Assembly (NCBI GenBank): GCA_002377645.1
Contig: DFQF01000023.1
Span: 11,618 to 75,617, forward strand
DNA length: 64,000 nucleotides
Reading direction: 5' to 3'
Source of the DNA: Nitrospinaceae bacterium UBA3496
Lineage (GTDB): Bacteria; UBA8248
Every line of letters begins with the position of its first letter. Position 1 is the first letter of the stretch. The notes beneath the pieces are model-generated. The model did not search any database. It saw nothing but the letters and a program-made list of their open reading frames with translations, and had not been told where the DNA came from. Shown piece by piece: positions 41,809 through 50,526 of the stretch. A program made the position numbers and the translations under genes.

Positions 41809-42837
41809 TTATTTAATTTCAATTTTGCTTGCGATTGCAAAACCCTTATTTCCTATCTCAACTGGACCACTACAACGACTATAGAACAAAGTCCCTTCCA
41901 TAGGACTTCGTAACTCTTCGATAATTTCTAAAGTATGAGGATCAAGCATCTCTCCAAGCAACTCTCCCTTGCGAACTTTTTTTCCTAAATCTGAGTATTG
42001 TGTTTTTCGGGAAAGTAGATACCCCCCATGAGCAGGATTCACTTCCACTCTTTTAGATTTATCGAAATAGAGAATCTTGTTTCTTTTTTCTTTTCCACTG
42101 ATCATTCGAAGATAAATTAGAAGATTACGAAAACCCTTCTCTATAGTATCACCGTATAAGTTTTCCTCACTTTCAGGTAAGTACGAACCGCCCACTTCAA
42201 CACTTATAGAGGGTTTTCCTTTTTTTAAAGAAACACCAGGAGCACTGCTAGGACTCAAAGGAACACCATGAACCAACCTTGCTCCGCCTCTAGCAAACGC
42301 ATACGCCATCTGTCTGGATTTCTTTCCAACCTGTTTTGTGAAATCAGGATCCACATCCACTCTACACTGAATTCTTCCAGACGTTCCTCCAGAATGACAT
42401 TCTACAAAAAAATCGGAATTATCAATAAGTATCGAACGCAACAAAAAAGCATACCTTTCAGTTAAAGTTCCACCTTCATTGCCTGGAAAAGCTCTCCATA
42501 AATTTGTCTGTTCATGTTGGTCAGGTGATTGCCTTGAGAAATTTGAAAAAGCGTAGGGATTTGCAACTGGAACAATTGCTAAAGTCCCTGATAAAATTTC
42601 AGGATTCAAAGATTTTAAAAGTGAATAAAATGATCGAACAGGCTGCGCTTCATCTCCATGCACACAACCCTGAATCCCTAAAAAAGGGCCTTTTTTAAAA
42701 CCTCTAATGTAATGAACTGTTAATTTCGTTTCTGCTCCAGTAAGCATCTTTCCTACTTTTAGTTCTAATTTACCTACACTTCCTGGAGAAACATCAAATT
42801 GATCAAAAAACAAAAAAACCTCATTTAAAATAGTCAA
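41809..42837 (-). CDS. Succinylglutamate desuccinylase/aspartoacylase-family hydrolase
   Basis: The 342-residue protein has the AstE/AspA zinc carboxypeptidase-like site: GCVHGDEAQP (H and E ligands), ANPYAFSNFSRQSPDQHEQTNLWRAFPG (substrate Arg/Asn region) and VECHSGGTSGR (third ligand His). ISVEVGGSYLPE supplies the Glu general base region. The C-terminal beta-domain contains ARKTQ-like VRKGELLGEMLDPHT, as in M14-type AstE homologues. It deacylates an N-acyl amino acid or related amide. Translation likely starts at TTG 42837, one base after the stop of the Gfo/Idh gene, implying coupling. Confidence 0.86.
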   Translation of the reverse strand: MTILNEVFLFFDQFDVSPGSVGKLELKVGKMLTGAETKLTVHYIRGFKKGPFLGIQGCVHGDEAQPVRSFYSLLKSLNPEILSGTLAIVPVANPYAFSNFSRQSPDQHEQTNLWRAFPGNEGGTLTERYAFLLRSILIDNSDFFVECHSGGTSGRIQCRVDVDPDFTKQVGKKSRQMAYAFARGGARLVHGVPLSPSSAPGVSLKKGKPSISVEVGGSYLPESEENLYGDTIEKGFRNLLIYLRMISGKEKRNKILYFDKSKRVEVNPAHGGYLLSRKTQYSDLGKKVRKGELLGEMLDPHTLEIIEELRSPMEGTLFYSRCSGPVEIGNKGFAIASKIEIK

Positions 42838-42838
42838 A

Positions 42839-43834
42839 CTACATGAATTGTTTTATTTCAACCACTTTTCCGGTATTAGCACTCTCTACAACCGACTGTA
42901 AAACTGCTATTACATCCCGTCCTTCTGTACCACTAACTTCTGGTTTAGAATTATTCTTTATGCAATCAGAAAATTCTTTAATTTGCTCTGCCAAGGCATC
43001 TCCTTCTTCCACAGGAATTTCATTTCTAGTATTTTCGTCTTTGCCTTGAAAAAAGAGTCTAGAACCTTCCTCTTCACTCCATGCTGAAGCTTCCGTTCCA
43101 TATGCAGCAGTCAAACAAATCTTGGGAACAACATATGTTGTATTAATAAAACCTAGTGGACCACTGTCAAATTCCAAAATAAAACTTGTCACATCGTCAA
43201 GATTTGTTTTTCCAAAAAGTTTTTTACTAAATGCAGAAACTCTTTTAACTGTTCCAGCAAGATAAATTAAATTATCTATCATATGGACACCGAGACCCGT
43301 CATTCCACCAGCAGGACATTCTTCTGGATCATTTCTCCATCCTGCACGTACATTTTGACCTCCGACATTCGACAAATTTGCATCAAGCTGATGGATTTCA
43401 CCAAGCTTTCCTTCTTCTATCATCGTCTTAATTCTTCTATTCGCACCTTGCTTTCTTCTGTGATGACCAACTTGCAGAATAACTCCTGCACTTGATGTTG
43501 CATCAATCGATTTGTTTGCATCTTCAACAGTAAGGGTAAGTGGCTTTTCGACAAAAACGTGTTTGCCAGCACTGGCAGCTTCACAAATCATTCCAACATG
43601 TGTCGAATGGGGAGTCGTCAGAATTACTCCGTCTACTTCGTCATCATTTAAAATTTCAGAATAACTTTCTGCCGTTTTACAGCCAAATTCCTCAGAAAAA
43701 GAATCTCTAGTTTCTTTCGTTCTTGCAAAACAACGAACAAGATCAACATTCCCTGCTCTTGAAGAAGCGTTAGCAAGCATCTTTCCCCAACCACCTAGCC
43801 CAACAACACCGAGACGAACATTACCTTCTGACAT
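42839..43834 (-). CDS. Gfo/Idh/MocA family oxidoreductase
   Basis: The 331-residue protein has an N-terminal Rossmann domain GVVGLGGWGKMLANASSRAG, VDGVILTTPHSTHVG, the catalytic EKPLTLTVEDA (EKP lysine) and GLGVHMIDNLIYLAG. The last is the C-terminal dehydrogenase domain's conserved G-x-x-x-H-x-x-D. Members use NAD(P) to oxidise or reduce sugars, inositols or related polyols. It leads the minus-strand run Gfo/Idh, aspartoacylase-like, cupin, permease, ATPase and is divergent from the bicupin operon. Confidence 0.9.
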   Translation of the reverse strand: MSEGNVRLGVVGLGGWGKMLANASSRAGNVDLVRCFARTKETRDSFSEEFGCKTAESYSEILNDDEVDGVILTTPHSTHVGMICEAASAGKHVFVEKPLTLTVEDANKSIDATSSAGVILQVGHHRRKQGANRRIKTMIEEGKLGEIHQLDANLSNVGGQNVRAGWRNDPEECPAGGMTGLGVHMIDNLIYLAGTVKRVSAFSKKLFGKTNLDDVTSFILEFDSGPLGFINTTYVVPKICLTAAYGTEASAWSEEEGSRLFFQGKDENTRNEIPVEEGDALAEQIKEFSDCIKNNSKPEVSGTEGRDVIAVLQSVVESANTGKVVEIKQFM

Positions 43835-43937
43835 TTTCTTCCTCTCTAGATTAAATTTAAAATTGGTTCAAAATCTAACACTTCATCACATACCGTTCAA
43901 CAGTTTTCCATAGATTAATTATATGTATGACGAAAAG

Positions 43938-43966
43938 TTGACCTTTAGTCATAAAAAATATAGGTT
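43938..43966 (+). promoter_or_regulatory. Candidate promoter of the bicupin operon
   Basis: TTGACC at 43938-43943 is followed after 17 bases by TAGGTT, or after 15 bases by TATAGG, about 50 bases before the bicupin ATG at 44016. The -35 is good, the -10 poor. It lies in the 181-base divergent gap. Confidence 0.35.
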
Positions 43967-44015
43967 TGTTTATCTAAAAAAAAGTACGTAAACTTTTTCC
44001 TCAAGGAGTCGAAAA

Positions 44016-44822
44016 ATGCCGTTTCATAGATTTGAAGATTTTGAAGCCAAATATCTTAGTCCCCATTTATCCTCAGGCGAAGGTCCAGTCATAGAGGGCA
44101 AATATATGTACTTCTGTAAAGTAAGAAAAGAACCTGGTACCGGTTCCCAATACCACTATCATCCAAATGAACTTATGATTTTTCCTTTGATAGGAAGAAT
44201 AAATGCAATGGTTGGTAAAGAAAGAAAGATTGTTTCCCCAGGAACTTTTGTCCACGTACCTCCTTATGCTAGACACTCAATGTTCGCAACAGAAGATAAA
44301 AAAATGGAATATTTATATGTCAAAGATCATACATGGACCGTAGTAGGACTTGCTGCAGACGAAGCTCCCCCTGAACAAGCTCCCACAGTAGACGAAATAA
44401 ATGAAAAACATGATACAGGTTCATGGGCAGAACAAGAAAGAGACGCATCAAAATCCGAAATTATTATTGATGGAATTAAAAATAACTACTATCCCATCAT
44501 AGATTCTCTTGATGCTCCTGAAAGAACTGGATATCAACAAAACTGGATTCAAGGAGAAAGACTCTCTTTTGGTTTTGTAGAAATGCCTGCAGAAATGGAA
44601 GAACCAACTTCAATTAGTCAAAGAGAACAATTCATACTAATACTGTCTGGCTCTCTTCATGCAAAGGTTGATAATGAAGAAAAAACTGTAGGGGAAGGTG
44701 ATGTCATCGAAATTCCTAAAGGATCTGAAAGAAGCTTAAAAGCTTCGAGCGAAGGTTCAGTTCGATACGCATCCGTACGATCTACTCCTCAACTTGAAAA
44801 ACTGGTAGACGAGGCAAATTAA
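44016..44822 (+). CDS. Bicupin protein
   Basis: The 268-residue protein carries two cupin barrels. The first has GSQYHYHPNELMIFPLIG and PGTFVHVPPYARHSMFATED (about residues 43-95), with H-H-E and H ligands. The second, about 165-260, has EPTSISQREQFILILSG and EGDVIEIPKGSERSLKASSEG, where metal histidines are lost (QREQF instead of HxHxxE), so only the first barrel looks metal-binding. It starts after AAGGAG and its stop overlaps the start of the next gene (TAATATG), indicating coupling to the enolase-superfamily enzyme. Substrate unknown; a sugar acid or keto acid isomerase or dioxygenase would fit the neighbour. Confidence 0.85.
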   Translation: MPFHRFEDFEAKYLSPHLSSGEGPVIEGKYMYFCKVRKEPGTGSQYHYHPNELMIFPLIGRINAMVGKERKIVSPGTFVHVPPYARHSMFATEDKKMEYLYVKDHTWTVVGLAADEAPPEQAPTVDEINEKHDTGSWAEQERDASKSEIIIDGIKNNYYPIIDSLDAPERTGYQQNWIQGERLSFGFVEMPAEMEEPTSISQREQFILILSGSLHAKVDNEEKTVGEGDVIEIPKGSERSLKASSEGSVRYASVRSTPQLEKLVDEAN

Positions 44823-44823
44823 T

Positions 44824-45921
44824 ATGTCAAAGATTGACCGTATTGATTTATTCCCCGTAGCAATACCATTAAATCATCCTTACAAGAGTGCCACAAGGAT
44901 GACCGCGCATTCTGAGGATATAGTCGTTAGAATAAATGCTAATGGAGTCTCCGGTTGGGGTGCGGCGGCCTTACGCACATTCCCTACCGGAGAAACATTA
45001 AAAAGTGCATATAAAATTCTAGAAGAACTTCTAGTACCAGTCGTAGAGGGACAGGATCCTTTCCAAAGGGAACAAATACTTGAAAAAATGGATAGGATAA
45101 TCCCTTTTCATCACTCCCCAAAATCTGCAATAGATTGCGCTCTACATGATTTGCTTGGAAAAATATTGAATACGCCTGTCTATAATTTACTTGGAGGTAA
45201 AGTTAGGGATGAAATGCCCGCTTTTGATATTCTTCCTCTCGAATCACCTGAACGAACAGCAGAACTAGTTAATGAGTCAAAAGAAAAAGGAATTTTTGCT
45301 TTTAAAGTAAAGATGAATAGAGATATCAAGACAAGTGTGAAAAGGGTACAAAGTGCACGAGAATCTGCAGGAGAAGATTCGAAAATAGTAGTAGATGCAA
45401 ATATGAGTTGGACTCCTAAGTTAGCTATTCAAGTATGTTCACTCATAGAACCTTTTTCGATCACAATGCTTGAACAACCCGTACCGGGACATGATATTGA
45501 TGGTCTTGAATTCGTTACTAAAAATACCCGCATACCAATTTGCGCAGACGAATCTCTCCGACCAGACTATTTAGGGGAAGTTTTGAGAAGGAGAGCTGCA
45601 GACATTGTCAATATAAAAATCAATAGAGAAGGGGGATTACTTAACTGTAAAAAGGTAGCCGCTTGTATTGAAGTTTCTGGAATAGAAGGTTTATGTGGAA
45701 GCGTAATCCACAGTGCTTTGAACGACGTAGCAAGTGCGCACTTCTTCGCATCTACACCAAATATAGTTTTTAATGAATCAGGAAAATCTCCATCATGGCA
45801 CTCAGAAGATATAGTCGAAGGATTTAAAGTGGAAAACGGAAAAGTACAGGTGCCATCAGGTGTAGGTTTCGGTGTAGAAGTTAATGAAGATGCTATCAAT
45901 AAATTTAAATTTAAAATCTAG
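44824..45921 (+). CDS. Mandelate racemase/muconate lactonizing enzyme family protein (enolase superfamily)
   Basis: The 365-residue protein has the capping domain and TIM barrel of the MR/MLE group. Catalytic pieces are FKVKMNRD (KxK, the acid/base Lys), VVDANMSW (first metal Asp), LEQPVPG (second metal Glu), CADESLRPD (third metal Asp) and NIKINREGGL (Lys on the opposite face, as in MLE and dipeptide epimerase subgroups). With Lys on both sides it belongs to the MLE subgroup rather than mandelate racemase proper. Possible reactions are cycloisomerisation, o-succinylbenzoate-type dehydration or epimerisation. It overlaps the bicupin gene and is convergent with the amidohydrolase gene 2 bases away. 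Confidence 0.9.
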   Translation: MSKIDRIDLFPVAIPLNHPYKSATRMTAHSEDIVVRINANGVSGWGAAALRTFPTGETLKSAYKILEELLVPVVEGQDPFQREQILEKMDRIIPFHHSPKSAIDCALHDLLGKILNTPVYNLLGGKVRDEMPAFDILPLESPERTAELVNESKEKGIFAFKVKMNRDIKTSVKRVQSARESAGEDSKIVVDANMSWTPKLAIQVCSLIEPFSITMLEQPVPGHDIDGLEFVTKNTRIPICADESLRPDYLGEVLRRRAADIVNIKINREGGLLNCKKVAACIEVSGIEGLCGSVIHSALNDVASAHFFASTPNIVFNESGKSPSWHSEDIVEGFKVENGKVQVPSGVGFGVEVNEDAINKFKFKI

Positions 45922-45923
45922 TT

Positions 45924-47009
45924 CTAAAAATCATACAATTCTGCCGCTGATTCAAAATAAATTCGTTTCTTAACTTGATCCGATAGACCTGTAAAAATTT
46001 TCCTTGGATCATCAAAATCCCAATGAGGATAATCAGAAGAGAACACTAATGTTTTGTCTGCATGTAACATGTCTAATAATTGCATATGCTGCAAATTATC
46101 TGGGGCTTCACAAATTGGTTGTGTAGTAAAACGAACGTTTTCTAGAATATATTCACTTGGAGGTTTAGTTAACCAAGGAACTTCATTCCGCATAGATTTC
46201 CATTCTTGATCGAATCTCCACATGACACTTGGCACCCATGCGTAACCAACCTCTTGAAAAACAAATTTAAGTTTTGGAAATCTTTCAAAAACTCCTTCTG
46301 CGACCAAACTAATTACGTGAGCTTGTCCTATCATAGGCATACCGGTATGTACCTCTATGAAATAAGAAGGAATGCCAACGGGACTCATTGGAGTATTTAC
46401 ACCCGCAGACTCTCCCGCACCATGGAAGCCAATGGGAAGTCCATAACGTTCCGCTGCCTCATAAATAGGATAAAAATGTCGATTACCTAAGAGAACATCA
46501 AATTCTGGAATCTGAACTTGAACAACAGAATCATTTCCACCTAAACGTTCAATTTCTTGAACAGCAAGATTTGGATCCCTTGGTCCAACATTAATTGCGA
46601 GCTTAAGTCGAGAATCTTTTTCTGCCCATTCATGCAAGAGCCAATCGTTATTTGCGGATATAAACGCTGCAGCCATATCTGCATCAGGCAAACCTCCAAC
46701 CCCAAAGAGATCTCCAGAAATCATAATCGCATGATCAATTTCAAAAAAATCTAAATGCTTTTCACAAAAATACTTCAGATCCGAACCCGGTCTTCCTCCA
46801 TCTGGAGGAATAGCATCGTTTCTCTCTGCACCATGAGGATGGAAATACCAGCGTTTTGGAATTGTAAAAACATTCCTTGCGGTATTAGAATCTGAACCTT
46901 TACTTGAAGTCTGCACACCCATCCTTTGCCTCCATTCTTCAGTAAGATACGGATGCAACTGGGACATTGAATTCATTCTTGGGTGAACATCACAATCGAT
47001 AATTTTCAT
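45924..47009 (-). CDS. Amidohydrolase family 2 protein (ACMSD-like)
   Basis: The 361-residue TIM-barrel protein begins IIDCDVHPRMNSM (D-x-H metal pair variant) and has LPIGFHGAGES with a metal His. HVISLVAEGVFERFPKLKFVFQEVGYAWVPSVMWRFDQEWKSM and FSSDYPHWDFDDP, where the final metal Asp sits, follow. This is the pattern of PF04909 enzymes such as ACMSD and phthalate or resorcylate decarboxylases, which act on aromatic or dicarboxylic acids. A non-oxidative decarboxylase or hydrolase role is possible. It lies alone between two plus-strand transcription units. Confidence 0.88.
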   Translation of the reverse strand: MKIIDCDVHPRMNSMSQLHPYLTEEWRQRMGVQTSSKGSDSNTARNVFTIPKRWYFHPHGAERNDAIPPDGGRPGSDLKYFCEKHLDFFEIDHAIMISGDLFGVGGLPDADMAAAFISANNDWLLHEWAEKDSRLKLAINVGPRDPNLAVQEIERLGGNDSVVQVQIPEFDVLLGNRHFYPIYEAAERYGLPIGFHGAGESAGVNTPMSPVGIPSYFIEVHTGMPMIGQAHVISLVAEGVFERFPKLKFVFQEVGYAWVPSVMWRFDQEWKSMRNEVPWLTKPPSEYILENVRFTTQPICEAPDNLQHMQLLDMLHADKTLVFSSDYPHWDFDDPRKIFTGLSDQVKKRIYFESAAELYDF

Positions 47010-47151
47010 TTTCTCTTAATCCTGTGATATTGATAAAAAAAACAACTACTGCTTTTTTTGTTTTAAGATTGCAGTTATCTTATCTATTTACCATTGAATT
47101 AAACTTTAAAACAAACTAACTCTAAAATTTAAAAAATTTTTTGAGGTCCAA

Positions 47152-48612
47152 ATGTCTGAAAAAGGTAAAAATTTTGTATTCATTATGGCAGATGAACACA
47201 ATTCAAAAGTACTTGGGTGTTATGGACATCCAATAGTAAAAACTCCAAATTTAGATCTCTTAGCGAAAAACGGGACTCTTTTTCGAAATGGATATACAAA
47301 TTCACCAGTTTGTATTCCATCTAGAGCTAGTTTTGCCACTGGGAAGTACGTCCACGAAACTGGAAATTGGGATAATGCATCTCCCTATGATGGAAAAGTA
47401 AAAGGTTGGGGGCACCGACTTCAAGAATCAGGAAATAGTGTAACCTCTATAGGAAAACTGCATTATAGAAATACAACTGACCCAACGGGTTTTGATCAAC
47501 AGATTTCACCTATGCACGCTTTAGATGGTCAAGGAGATGTTTTTGGATCTATTCGCGAACCAGACTTGCCTGTTAGAAAACAAAGCAGAGATCTTGCACT
47601 TGAAATTGGGCCCGGAGAAACCGAATATATCAAATATGACAGGGAAATAAGGGATAAAAGTTGTGAATGGATTCAAGATATGGCAAATAAGAAATCCGAT
47701 AAGCCTTGGTTTCTTTTTGTTTCTTTCATTTCTCCACATTATCCCCTTATCGTTCCAGAAGAATTTTATGAATTGTATCCTCTAAATAAAATTGAACTAC
47801 CGAAACAACGCAAAGAAGAAATTGACCATCCATGGTGGGATGCTTTTGAAAAATGCTGGACTTTCAATGAACATTTTGAGAATGATGAAAAAAGAAAGAT
47901 TGCAATCGCTTCTTACTATGGGTTATGCAGTTTTGTTGATGAGAACGTCGGGAAAATTATTTCCTCGATTGAAGAAAGCGGCATCAAAGAAGAAACTAGA
48001 ATTATGTTTGTAGGTGACCATGGAGATAATCTTGGAGCTAGAAATCTATGGGGAAAAGCTACAATGTATGAAGAATCAGTTTCAGTTCCAATGATTGTGT
48101 CAGGAGAAGGATTTCCTAAAGATTCTGTTGTAGAAACTCCTGTTTCACTTGTAGATTGCTATCCGACTATTATAGAAAGTATGGGTATCGAATTAAACGA
48201 AGAGGATAAAAAAAGACCGGGGAAATCTTTGTTCTCAGTTGCAAACAATTCAGCAGACATGTCTCGTATTATCTTTAGTGAATATCACGCTGCTGGATCG
48301 ATTTCGGCATCCTACATGATAAGAAAAGACCAATATAAGTATATCCACTATGCCGGCTACAGACCTGAACTTTATAACTTAGAAAACGACCCTGAAGAAT
48401 TAAATGATATATCAAAAGAACCAGAGTCTAAGGAAACTTTGATTGAATATGAAAATATACTAAGAGAAATGCTAGATCCAGAAAAAACTGACAAATCTGC
48501 AAAGAAAGATCAAAGAGAATTAGTTGAATCTTACGGGGGAAGAGACTACCTTCTAAAACGAGGAGGAATCAACACGACTCCAGCCCCTGGGAAAAAAGCA
48601 AAATTTACATAA
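47152..48612 (+). CDS. Type I sulfatase (formylglycine-dependent)
   Basis: The 486-residue protein has the alkaline-phosphatase-like fold: FIMADEHNSKVLGCYGHP with the first metal Asp, the sulfatase signature SPVCIPSRASFATGKY where C54 in C-x-P-S-R is the formylglycine precursor, SFISPHYPL, and VGDHGDNLG with the later metal Asp/His. GKATMYEESVSVPMIV is the C-terminal lysine region. No signal peptide is seen, so it is probably cytosolic and acts on an imported sulfate ester. No formylglycine-generating enzyme is nearby. The ATG follows TTTGAGGTCC. Confidence 0.92.
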   Translation: MSEKGKNFVFIMADEHNSKVLGCYGHPIVKTPNLDLLAKNGTLFRNGYTNSPVCIPSRASFATGKYVHETGNWDNASPYDGKVKGWGHRLQESGNSVTSIGKLHYRNTTDPTGFDQQISPMHALDGQGDVFGSIREPDLPVRKQSRDLALEIGPGETEYIKYDREIRDKSCEWIQDMANKKSDKPWFLFVSFISPHYPLIVPEEFYELYPLNKIELPKQRKEEIDHPWWDAFEKCWTFNEHFENDEKRKIAIASYYGLCSFVDENVGKIISSIEESGIKEETRIMFVGDHGDNLGARNLWGKATMYEESVSVPMIVSGEGFPKDSVVETPVSLVDCYPTIIESMGIELNEEDKKRPGKSLFSVANNSADMSRIIFSEYHAAGSISASYMIRKDQYKYIHYAGYRPELYNLENDPEELNDISKEPESKETLIEYENILREMLDPEKTDKSAKKDQRELVESYGGRDYLLKRGGINTTPAPGKKAKFT

Positions 48613-48626
48613 AAAATTTATAATTT

Positions 48627-49463
48627 CTAAAATTTTTCCATTATTGAAACTAAACTATCCATTGTTCCTAAGACTTCTTTTTCACCTTCAGAAGATAACC
48701 AAAACAAAATTCTGTCTGCTCCATCTTTAATAAATCCTTCTACAACTTTTGGGTCAGAATCAACACCAAACATTGTTACAGGCACAGGACTTCTACCTTT
48801 ATCGGAAGCCATATCATTTAGTATCTTGATTTTTTCAGAAAAAGAATCTCCTTTTCTTGGATACGGCATCCAAGCATCCCCATAGCTAAGTATTCTCTGG
48901 AAAGTTCTATCTGCGTCACCACCTATTAAAATTGGAGGATGTGGCTTTTGCTTCGGTTTTGGCCAAGACCAGATTTCGTCAAATTGAACAAATTCTCCAT
49001 GATAACTTGCTTGGTCTTCTTTCCAAATCTCTTTCATAGCCTCTATACGTTCTTTGAGGATTTTCCATCTTACTGGGTAATCTGTTCCGTGATTTTTCAT
49101 CTCCTCCTTATTCCATCCACCTCCAATACCAAACAGAACTCGCCCATTAGAAATAAAATCTAATGTAGCAACCTCTTTCGCTAAAATTATAGGATCTCTT
49201 TCAATTACAAGACATATACCAGTGCCAAGGAGTATTTTCTCTGTTACCGAGGCTGCAGAACCAAGAGCTACAAAAGGATCAAAACTGTGAATATATTCCT
49301 TCGGAACATCCCCCCCTCTACTCCACGTAGTTTTTCTAGAAACGGGAATATGTGTGTGTTCAGGAAAAAGGAGCGATTCAAATCCTCTCTTCTCAGCTTC
49401 TAAAGCAACTTTATCAGGAGGTGTTGAATAGTCTGTTGGAAAATAACAAAGACCAAATTTCAT
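48627..49463 (-). CDS. Luciferase-like (LLM class) flavin-dependent oxidoreductase
   Basis: The fourth LLM protein, 278 residues, has FPEHTHIPVSRKT, ILLGTGICLVIERDPIILAKEVATLDFISNGRVLFGIGGGWNKEEMKNHG (the GGGWNxEE motif of F420-dependent members) and PPILIGGDADRTFQRILSYGDAWMPYP. These fit the F420-dependent subgroup (Rv-type TIGR03619/03620-like, from memory). The ATG has GAGAGG upstream. It lies 34 bases downstream of the CapA gene. Confidence 0.89.
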   Translation of the reverse strand: MKFGLCYFPTDYSTPPDKVALEAEKRGFESLLFPEHTHIPVSRKTTWSRGGDVPKEYIHSFDPFVALGSAASVTEKILLGTGICLVIERDPIILAKEVATLDFISNGRVLFGIGGGWNKEEMKNHGTDYPVRWKILKERIEAMKEIWKEDQASYHGEFVQFDEIWSWPKPKQKPHPPILIGGDADRTFQRILSYGDAWMPYPRKGDSFSEKIKILNDMASDKGRSPVPVTMFGVDSDPKVVEGFIKDGADRILFWLSSEGEKEVLGTMDSLVSIMEKF

Positions 49464-49496
49464 AAAATCATCCTCTCTTCAAAATTGATAAAATTT

Positions 49497-50504
49497 TCAT
49501 ATTGACAAAACAAATCTACCTTCTTCAAGTCTAAATTCAGTTCCTAACTTTGCAGATATTTTCTCCAAATTTCTTTGAATTACTTTAAATTTTTCATCTT
49601 TCTCATCCAAGACAACTGGACGACCATCATCTTCAATGTAAGTGGGAGAAAATGACAAATCGGCAATTTCACCTTCATGAATTGTACATTTCAGTAAAAT
49701 GGACTCTTTGACTGTCGGCATAAACATAGGATGATCGTGATCAAGTACAAGATTACCTAAATTGTAGAAGATTGCTTTATGATTATACACCTCAATTCCC
49801 TGTATAATATGTGGATGACTCCCGACGACTAAATCAACCCCAGAATCAATTGCAGTATGAGCAACTGCTTTTTGAGAAAGAGTAAGAGTTCTGCTCTGGC
49901 TAGCCCCCCAGTGAAATGTAGCAACAAGAATATCCACATTTTTTTTAGTTTCCTTCACATCTTCAATCATTGATTCGAGATCTTCTTCATTCACGTATGG
50001 TGGACCAAAAAGAGGATCTTCTCTTATAGGAGCAACACCTGGTCTATCTGGTTGTGCACCCCACCCCATTGGGATATTGAGAATATAAGTGAGAAATCCT
50101 ATCTTTGTATCAAGTGATTCTATGACTACAGGAGTTCTCGCATCTTCAATATTTCTCCCCGCACCTGTATATTGAATCCCATTCTCTTCGAGAAGTTCAA
50201 GTGTATCGACAAAAGGCTCAAACCCATAATCTAGACAATGATTAGTGGCGAAACCAAGAACATCAAAACCGCCAGCTATATATCCATTTATCATTCTTGG
50301 ATCATGACGCATCACTATTTTGCCTTGCGCTGGTTCACCCTTATGAGAAAGAGAAGATTCCAAAAAACCAAATCTAAAATCAACATTTTCGAATTCATCT
50401 ATGATGTTATCAAAAACCTTCTCAGGATTTTCTCGATTTATTTCTATATCTCCAGTAAATAAAATAGAAATTTCATCATTAATTTTAAGATTAGAAGAAC
50501 TCAT
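49497..50504 (-). CDS. CapA-family (poly-gamma-glutamate synthesis protein-like) metallophosphoesterase
   Basis: The start is ATG 50504 with GGAGGG upstream; an ATG at 50522 is in frame but has no site. The product of about 335 residues has SILFTGDIEINREN, FRFGFLESSL, MRHDPRMINGYIAGGFDVLGFATNHCLDYGFEP (NHxxD) and VATFHWGA. VVGSHPHIIQGIEVYNHKAIFYNLGNLV then completes the PF09587 metal site. No signal peptide or membrane anchor is visible, unlike CapA of capsule systems, so an amide hydrolase or peptidoglycan/glutamyl function in the cytosol is possible. Confidence 0.88.
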   Translation of the reverse strand: MSSSNLKINDEISILFTGDIEINRENPEKVFDNIIDEFENVDFRFGFLESSLSHKGEPAQGKIVMRHDPRMINGYIAGGFDVLGFATNHCLDYGFEPFVDTLELLEENGIQYTGAGRNIEDARTPVVIESLDTKIGFLTYILNIPMGWGAQPDRPGVAPIREDPLFGPPYVNEEDLESMIEDVKETKKNVDILVATFHWGASQSRTLTLSQKAVAHTAIDSGVDLVVGSHPHIIQGIEVYNHKAIFYNLGNLVLDHDHPMFMPTVKESILLKCTIHEGEIADLSFSPTYIEDDGRPVVLDEKDEKFKVIQRNLEKISAKLGTEFRLEEGRFVLSI

Positions 50505-50526
50505 ACAACCCTCCATTTCCAACTTA

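Noticed and set aside
48600-48640. A/T-rich inverted repeat between the sulfatase and LLM genes as a terminator
   Set aside because: The arms are only A and T runs, which occur by chance in this AT-rich DNA, and no GC stem is present.
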